64,000 nt of DNA from Vibrio salinus (GTDB lineage Bacteria; Pseudomonadota; Gammaproteobacteria; Enterobacterales; Vibrionaceae): positions 930,001-994,000 of the forward strand of contig NZ_JAJSDZ010000005.1 of assembly GCF_021272385.1 (NCBI RefSeq). Direction: 5' to 3'. Position numbers and translations under genes: made by a program. Shown here in pieces: positions 58,576-64,000 of this stretch. Every line of letters begins with the position of its first letter. The first letter of the stretch is position 1. Under the pieces are notes generated by a model. That model was not told where the DNA came from and made no database searches. It saw only the letters and a list, made by a program, of their open reading frames with translations.

Positions 58576-60344
58576 AGCTTAACCTCCTTATATATGGCAA
58601 TTAAGCCTGCTACTGAGTTTTTTATTTGGTTATAGCAAGTTATCACGCCATTCAAGCTTTGGTCGTAAGGATCTTCAATTTCAGGAGATAGTGAAAACGT
58701 GTTATCTAATAAGTCAGACGCACAAAATATATGATTTGCTCTATAATATGCCGATAATTTTTCACGATTCTTACTATCAAAATAAATAATGATATCAGTT
58801 TCCTTAAGGTCAATCTGAGTTAACCATTTAGACTTATGCTCAGATAAATCCAATCCAATACATCTGGCGGCCTTAAGTGCTTCTTTTGGGCTACGACGCT
58901 GCTCATTTAGGTGAAACCCATATGAATCAAACTCCAATTCCCCATCCATGCCGGCCAGTTTATTCATACAGGAAGAAGCCAATGGGCTTCGCATGATATT
59001 TCCATAGCATACAAAAATAATTCTGCGATTAATGTTAAGCAAAAATAATTTACGGATTGCCTTTTTCGTTCTGTGACGACGTACAAATAGAAAAAACTTA
59101 TTTTTTCGAAATGCAGAAATAATTAAAGACATGACTAAAAACTTAGCTTCAGAAAGAAATGGAATAGGGTCTTTGCCAGAAAAACTATCTATGGTTTCAT
59201 CAGGTCCGAATATTCTAAAAATCTGGAGTAACCGACAAACAAGTGAAATTGACGCTTTTAATCTTCCTTCCTGAATACTCGCAATTTCAAATTCACGTTT
59301 AATCTCATAAATATCAGCAAGCAACGAACGAGCATAAACATTTTTATATTTCAGGATCGGGTGGTCTGGTTTTCTACGAAAAATCAAATAATCAGCATAC
59401 AATTTGGGAAAATTAACACCTGAAAAAATAGCTAGCGGCAAAGATCCCCAAAACCGGGCGTTGACTTCAACCAATATCCATTCTCCGGTCTCTTGATTCC
59501 GACGAAATTCGAACATAGCAACGCCAGTTAATTTAGTAAACCGGCACATAGATTTAGTCGCATGAAATAAATCATTATCTATCTCAATCGTTTTTCTATA
59601 AGAACTTCCTCCGCCACTATTTGGCTCAGCAACTCTTTTGTGAGCGAAAGCAGCACAAACCTCCCCCTCAACAGAAAAAACAGATACACCTTCCCCTTTT
59701 CCACTAAAAAAGGATTCAATCAGAAAAACAGATTCTTTCTCATTAAAATTCTTGCGTCTTGCAAAGTCATCTTCCTTGTTAACAATGATTACCTTTTGTC
59801 TCTGACTCAAATTTGATTGTTCGAATGACTGCAAAGGCTTAATAACAAATTTATTACCAAATTCACTTTGCAAATCGGAGTAATTTGCTTTTGATATATC
59901 AACCAATCTTCCTTTGGCTACAGGAACATTGCAGGCTATTGCTACCTTTTTCGTTTCCCATTTATCAAATAACGTATCCAAAGCTTCCTGATTTGCAATT
60001 GCCAGTTGAGTCTGTTCTGGTAAATTATCTCGAACAGACCACAGCGGGTAAATAGCTCGCTCATCACAAGGGATGACAAGATCAAACTGATATTTATCAA
60101 TAAGTGAAATAACATTATCCAGCCATTCACTCTCACTAAAAGCTTGATAATTATAAAACTTAGCTGTTTCTATATACCGGCTCCTTAATGCAGGGCTAGT
60201 TCGATCATAGCAAACAACATGAACTGAATAACCGGCTTCACCCAAAGAACGAATTACAGAGAGAAAACTACGGGTATCTTCCCCCAGAACCAGTACCTTT
60301 TTATTTCTTTCTGTAATTACTTCTGATTCAATGTGATCAGCCAT
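58557..60344 (-). CDS. ATP-grasp enzyme fused to low-molecular-weight tyrosine phosphatase
   Basis: A 595-residue two-part protein. Residues 15-110 form a Rossmann-like pre-ATP-grasp domain (KVLVLGEDTRSFLSVIRSLG). About 120-330 is the ATP-grasp core, with GKGEGVSVFSVEGEV, and VEVNARFWGSLPLA giving the metal ligands. A basic linker follows, then from about 440 an LMW-PTP domain: VCYGNIMRSPLASS with Cys446 and Arg452 (C-x5-R) and the acid loop IEDPYDQSL. Both active sites look intact. ATP-grasp enzymes join a carboxyl to an amine or thiol, so ligation of an amino acid to a sugar, with linked phosphatase control, is possible but speculative. It overlaps the deacetylase gene. Confidence 0.83.
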   Translation of the reverse strand: MADHIESEVITERNKKVLVLGEDTRSFLSVIRSLGEAGYSVHVVCYDRTSPALRSRYIETAKFYNYQAFSESEWLDNVISLIDKYQFDLVIPCDERAIYPLWSVRDNLPEQTQLAIANQEALDTLFDKWETKKVAIACNVPVAKGRLVDISKANYSDLQSEFGNKFVIKPLQSFEQSNLSQRQKVIIVNKEDDFARRKNFNEKESVFLIESFFSGKGEGVSVFSVEGEVCAAFAHKRVAEPNSGGGSSYRKTIEIDNDLFHATKSMCRFTKLTGVAMFEFRRNQETGEWILVEVNARFWGSLPLAIFSGVNFPKLYADYLIFRRKPDHPILKYKNVYARSLLADIYEIKREFEIASIQEGRLKASISLVCRLLQIFRIFGPDETIDSFSGKDPIPFLSEAKFLVMSLIISAFRKNKFFLFVRRHRTKKAIRKLFLLNINRRIIFVCYGNIMRSPLASSCMNKLAGMDGELEFDSYGFHLNEQRRSPKEALKAARCIGLDLSEHKSKWLTQIDLKETDIIIYFDSKNREKLSAYYRANHIFCASDLLDNTFSLSPEIEDPYDQSLNGVITCYNQIKNSVAGLIAIYKEVKLCQSQS

Positions 60345-60423
60345 TTTTAATCTTTCCTAACAAATTGTTATTAAAAACTTTTTAGACCAATCATTATCTT
60401 CCAAAAAATGTCAGACGATTCAA

Positions 60424-61911
60424 TCAAAAAGCAAATTTTTGTTTTATTGAATAACATGCTCTAATAATAAATTTATAAATATACAGATAATCTGGTAACA
60501 CCGTTTTTACCAATACAATCAACAAAAACATCGACCCCATAAATATCAATATTCCCAAAAATACCAGAATGATCAAATTCACAGCTTGTGAGAAATTCAG
60601 CAAGACTTCCATACGTTCAATACTCCACAGCATTATCATTCCAGGTAAAACAGGCATAATGCAAACAATGGAAAGTCTTTTTAAATTTAATTTAAGTAAT
60701 ATTTTATATGCGGCCAAAAGCAAGGAAATAAATGCAATAACAAGTATCACCCGTGCTAAAGTAAAAACCTGTAAACTGTGAACGTTTTCTTGATGAAGAA
60801 GAAAAAAAACCAACACTATTGACGTAATCATAATTAGGTCAATAAATACCAGATATTTCACTTTAGATAAGCTTATAAGCACTGTTTGCAATACCATATT
60901 TAACGGCATTGAAAGCATTAAAAAGCTCAGCAAACCGATGATAGGTGTAGCTGAAAGCCATTGTTCTCCCATGACAACCACAACAATCAAGTCTTTCAAT
61001 GCATAGATGCCTAAGACGGAAGGGATAACCAGCAAATAAGCGATTGCCTGATATTTAACAATTTTATCGTACAATTCTTCTCGATTATGAGAAATTTTTG
61101 AAATTCCGGAATAAAAGGAAGAGGTTGCTGGTGAAATAAGCTCTGAGAATGGTAACCAGGCAAACTCCTGACTAATTCGAAAAGTACCTACAGCATCACT
61201 AGGAAGAAAACGCCCCAACAGAAAAGCATCGATTCTGGAACGAATGTACCCGGTAATGGTTGAAAGCAGCATCCACTTTGAAAAATCCCATAAGCGCCCC
61301 CACTGTTTCACAGACCAAACTGGTCGGTAGGGATGAATAAAATACGAACCGACTGCGTTTATACACTCACTTGTCAATGAGCCAATAATCAATGCCCAAT
61401 AATTCTTTAACCAAACCGCTAACCCAACAGTAACAGGAAAAACAATCAGTTTAGCAACAACTGACAACCGGGCTAAGGGTTTATAATTTAGTTCTCTCTC
61501 ATAATGGATAAGGCCAATATTACTCATTGCCCCAATAACCGGAATTACACTGCATAGCAATAAAACATTTTTTAATTCCGGTTCATGAGTGAAGAGCGCA
61601 ATAGAACCTGAGAAACCGGCGATAATAACACCAGATAATACTTTAAGAACGATATTTAAAGACCATGCACTATTAAGCAAATCGTTATTACATTCTTTTG
61701 ACTTTATAAGATATTTTTCAACTCCGACATGAGATAACACCATAAATAATGCAATGGTAATACTAGCCAGCGTTGCAATACCAAAATCTTCGGGCTTCAA
61801 AAGTCTAATAAGAATAAGAGTGCTGATTATACCAATTGAACGTGTAATCCACTTTGCTACCAAATTCCACAAATACCCAATAGCTATTTTCTTATTCAGA
61901 CTATCTGCCAT
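60424..61911 (-). CDS. Polysaccharide flippase (Wzx-like) 2
   Basis: A 495-residue inner-membrane MOP-superfamily exporter, about 14 hydrophobic segments. The N-terminal NKKIAIGYLWNLVAKWITRS and LIRLLKPEDFGIATLASITI are typical of polysaccharide flippases. It shares family features with the flippase at 54300, and its GC content is closer to the surrounding operon. It begins 4 bases after the acetyltransferase gene's stop. The pair of flippases suggests either two different glycans or one replaced by the other. Confidence 0.9.
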   Translation of the reverse strand: MADSLNKKIAIGYLWNLVAKWITRSIGIISTLILIRLLKPEDFGIATLASITIALFMVLSHVGVEKYLIKSKECNNDLLNSAWSLNIVLKVLSGVIIAGFSGSIALFTHEPELKNVLLLCSVIPVIGAMSNIGLIHYERELNYKPLARLSVVAKLIVFPVTVGLAVWLKNYWALIIGSLTSECINAVGSYFIHPYRPVWSVKQWGRLWDFSKWMLLSTITGYIRSRIDAFLLGRFLPSDAVGTFRISQEFAWLPFSELISPATSSFYSGISKISHNREELYDKIVKYQAIAYLLVIPSVLGIYALKDLIVVVVMGEQWLSATPIIGLLSFLMLSMPLNMVLQTVLISLSKVKYLVFIDLIMITSIVLVFFLLHQENVHSLQVFTLARVILVIAFISLLLAAYKILLKLNLKRLSIVCIMPVLPGMIMLWSIERMEVLLNFSQAVNLIILVFLGILIFMGSMFLLIVLVKTVLPDYLYIYKFIIRACYSIKQKFAF

Positions 61912-61915
61912 CTTT

Positions 61916-63082
61916 TTATAAACCCATTTTACTATGAATTTTTTCTTTTAAAGTTTCACCTAAAGGTGATTCAGACAGCTTGTGTTTTACTTCTCTGGCA
62001 AAATTTTCGACAGAAAGTAAACACCTGGGATGTTCATACTGACACACAACCAATTTACCCTGTTTATTTGCAAACGTAGACTTATAACGAGCCTCACCTC
62101 CCATAAAATCGTAAATATCGATACCATCATCTAACGCTTTCTTAATAAGAAGGTAATGAGAAACCAATCCCGGTTTAAAATGAGAGCTTTCATGGCTATA
62201 GTTCATTGAACAAAAATAAAAATAGAGTACTTTTTTATACCGAAAATTATAAACAATCCCGATAGTTTCATCGCCGGCTTTTATGTGATTTAATTCAATA
62301 CACCCGCTGCTAAGCCCTCGGGATATCAGCATTTCATGAAAGGAAATGAATTTAGGATTAGCTAATCCACTACCGGACTGACCGTTTCCCCAACGAGCTA
62401 AATGATATGGTTTAGCAAGTTCGAGAAGCTCCAGAGCTTCTGCTCTTGTCTGCATTTGTTTTACTGAAATTTCACCAATATTTTCATATTCTCTTAAACT
62501 CCGGGTAATTTGATAACGAGAATTACGTGAAATAGATTCCAGAACTGATTGATTATTCTCTCGCAGCCAATTGAGCTCCAGAAAATAATTGGTTGTTTCC
62601 CATATTTTACGCTCAAATAATCCCAGAGCATTAAGATCAGAGAATTTCTCAGGCTTACTGGCTCCTGCAATAAAGGCATCACTCGGGCCTAACCAATAAT
62701 AAACACTTGCACACATAGCATGTCGGATTTCGGCAGTGTTCTGATCCGAAATTAAGAAGTCATTGTATTCTATCCAGATCTGATCTTCTTCGGAGATGCC
62801 CGTACGATGCAAATAATGTTTAACTCTTATCCCTTTAGTTCCTAAAAAACCAGATTTAGTAACGACAATTCCCAACCCAACTGTTTTTCCTAAGCGTTTT
62901 GCTTCAAGTAAAAAAAAGTGGTCAACAAAGCAATCCAGCCAAGATCTAATCCATAACCAACTTAAAAAAAAGTTAGAATCAGCCCTGTTTTCAAGGTCTG
63001 TCCATACTTTCTCTAACCATTGCTTATCAGGGTTTTCAAACCATTCACATTGAATCCCTTTTCTTTCTCTGGACGACGACAT
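61916..63082 (-). CDS. GNAT/FemAB-like (CelD/BcsL type) acyltransferase
   Basis: A 388-residue protein of the acetyltransferase-6 (CelD/BcsL) type. WLWIRSWLDCFVDHFFLLEA near residue 45 and the GNAT core with FRYKKVLYFYFCSMNYSHE and GIDIYDFMGGEARYKSTFA are characteristic. These enzymes are common in capsule and cellulose loci, where they acylate sugars or sugar-linked amines. It is the first gene of the leftward group that continues into the second flippase. The 244 bases upstream hold the divergent prsT promoter. Confidence 0.82.
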   Translation of the reverse strand: MSSSRERKGIQCEWFENPDKQWLEKVWTDLENRADSNFFLSWLWIRSWLDCFVDHFFLLEAKRLGKTVGLGIVVTKSGFLGTKGIRVKHYLHRTGISEEDQIWIEYNDFLISDQNTAEIRHAMCASVYYWLGPSDAFIAGASKPEKFSDLNALGLFERKIWETTNYFLELNWLRENNQSVLESISRNSRYQITRSLREYENIGEISVKQMQTRAEALELLELAKPYHLARWGNGQSGSGLANPKFISFHEMLISRGLSSGCIELNHIKAGDETIGIVYNFRYKKVLYFYFCSMNYSHESSHFKPGLVSHYLLIKKALDDGIDIYDFMGGEARYKSTFANKQGKLVVCQYEHPRCLLSVENFAREVKHKLSESPLGETLKEKIHSKMGL

Positions 63083-63190
63083 ATGTATATCCTTAATATC
63101 CTGTATTACTATATACCTGAGTAATCAAGGTATAAACTTGAAGCTTACTGTAAAGTGAGTTCTAACCGGTCTCATCAGCCATCCACCTGT

Positions 63191-63206
63191 TTTACACTAT
63201 TGTAAA
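63191..63206. promoter_or_regulatory. Short palindrome between the acyltransferase gene and prsT
   Basis: TTTACA and TGTAAA form an exact six-base inverted repeat around CTAT, about 120 bases before the prsT start in a divergent promoter region. Its size fits a dimeric regulator site, but no regulator is identified. Confidence 0.3.
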
Positions 63207-63326
63207 CACATGACATTCTTAATATTGAGACAAGAACAAAAAGATTGAATGATGTCTTAATACCCAAGATAAAAAGTGTCTATCATGGAAGTGTTTATGG
63301 TTCATCAACTTGCATCAGGGAATGTT

Positions 63327-64000
63327 ATGTCTCAGCACAAGCAAAATAAAAAAACGACCAAACGTCTTTCACTTGTCGGTTTAACTGCAACTGTCATACT
63401 TTTTACAGGCTTAGCTTATGCGGACAATTATTTAGAAAGTGCAGAAAAATACCTGAGCAATAATGAAGTTAATGCCGCTATCATCGAACTAAAAAATGCT
63501 ATTCAAAATACGCCTAAAGACGCCCAACCCAGATTGGTTCTGGGTAAGCTGTATTTACAACGGGGCAATTATGCTTCAGCCGAAAAAGAGTTATCAAGAG
63601 CCTTACATTTAGGTGCCAATAAACCGGAAGTATTACCTCTCTTGGCCAGAGCACTTTCAGATCAGGGTAAACACGAAGATGTTATTGAATTAGTGGATGA
63701 ATCCTCTATATCAAATTCCATATCGAAAGCCGAATTACTTGGACTTAAAGCCTTATCTGAAATTAATCTAGGGAACGCAGATAGTGCCAGAGCTGTATTA
63801 AAAAACATTAAAAAAGACCTCAAACAACAATCCACATATCCTCTCCTTGCTCAGGCCAGACTGGTAGCAGGAGAAAATCCAGTAAAAGCTATAAAATTGA
63901 TCAATCAGGCATTAAAAATAGCGCCGGAAAACAGCGATATATGGGTATTAAAAGGTCATCTTGAATTTGCGCAACAACAATTTAACAAAGCAACAGAAAC
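63327..64000 (+). CDS. prsT: PEP-CTERM-system TPR-repeat protein PrsT, 3' truncated by window edge
   Basis: The frame opens at ATG 63327 after AGGGA and stays open to the window's end (224 residues seen). A signal peptide (KRLSLVGLTATVILFTGLAYA) is cut after Ala32. Then tetratricopeptide repeats begin at once, with pairs such as NNEVNAAIIELKNAIQNTP, GNYASAEKELSRALHLG and ENPVKAIKLINQALKIAPEN. This matches PrsT, a large (about 900-residue) periplasmic TPR protein found only with exosortase A systems. Its role is thought to be in export or assembly but is not proven. It diverges from the acyltransferase gene. Confidence 0.9.
   Translation, partial: MSQHKQNKKTTKRLSLVGLTATVILFTGLAYADNYLESAEKYLSNNEVNAAIIELKNAIQNTPKDAQPRLVLGKLYLQRGNYASAEKELSRALHLGANKPEVLPLLARALSDQGKHEDVIELVDESSISNSISKAELLGLKALSEINLGNADSARAVLKNIKKDLKQQSTYPLLAQARLVAGENPVKAIKLINQALKIAPENSDIWVLKGHLEFAQQQFNKATE

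Noticed and set aside
63298..63316. TGG...TTGCA resembling a sigma-54 -24/-12 promoter
   Set aside because: The GG to GC spacing is 11 bases rather than 10, and it would leave almost no leader before the prsT ATG.

Overview
The window is a piece of a gammaproteobacterial chromosome, most probably from the Vibrionaceae (Vibrio or a close relative). The basis is the gene content and order of the left 31 kb. From memory it parallels the Vibrio cholerae stretch prfC-srmB-trmN6 / prfB-lysS-vpsR / tas-mutH / rppH-ptsP-lgt-thyA / nptA-nhaR-hlyU / rpsT-murJ-ribF-ileS-lspA-ispH. It includes the Vibrio-typical regulators HlyU and VpsR and the Na+/phosphate carrier NptA. No database search was possible, so the genus is an inference.

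Region 1 (1-31.7 kb) is ordinary core genome: cell-wall recycling (anmK fragment, murQ), a DUF2799-type lipoprotein, a CstA/BtsT-type transporter, ispH, the murJ-ribF-ileS-lspA run, rpsT, hlyU, nhaR, nptA, the rppH-ptsP-TSUP-lgt-thyA operon, mutH, tas, vpsR, lysS, prfB (with its programmed +1 frameshift), brnQ, trmN6, srmB and prfC. Rho-independent hairpins separate most convergent pairs. Three regulatory details stand out: a BtsR-like tandem site before cstA, a DnaA-box/GATC cluster before mutH, and the absence of fkpB between lspA and ispH.

Region 2 (31.8-64 kb) is a large exopolysaccharide and protein-sorting locus of the exosortase A / PEP-CTERM (XrtA) type. A leftward operon encodes the assembly and export machine: outer-membrane export lipoprotein, chain-length protein, tyrosine autokinase, predicted beta-barrel protein, ExeA-like ATPase, low-molecular-weight tyrosine phosphatase and, after a gap, a degenerate GGDEF protein. 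The divergent rightward operon encodes the priming sugar transferase, polysaccharide deacetylase, FemAB-like protein, glycosyltransferase, exosortase A, asparagine-synthase-like amidotransferase and two more glycosyltransferases. A second leftward set carries a TIGR03088-like glycosyltransferase, a previously uncalled 29-residue membrane peptide and an O-antigen-ligase-like protein. A very AT-rich core (about 52.5-57.6 kb) adds a glycosyltransferase, two related sulfotransferase-like proteins and a flippase. Beyond it lie a GT2 enzyme, a WalW-like deacetylase, an ATP-grasp/phosphatase fusion, a second flippase and an acetyltransferase. The start of prsT, the TPR gene of PEP-CTERM systems, runs off the right edge.

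Read together, region 2 should make, modify (deacetylation, amidation, probably sulfation), flip, polymerise and export a surface polysaccharide, and should process PEP-CTERM proteins encoded elsewhere. VpsR, a c-di-GMP-responsive exopolysaccharide activator in V. cholerae, lies only about 10 kb away and is a natural candidate regulator. No tRNA, rRNA, CRISPR array or intact insertion sequence was seen.
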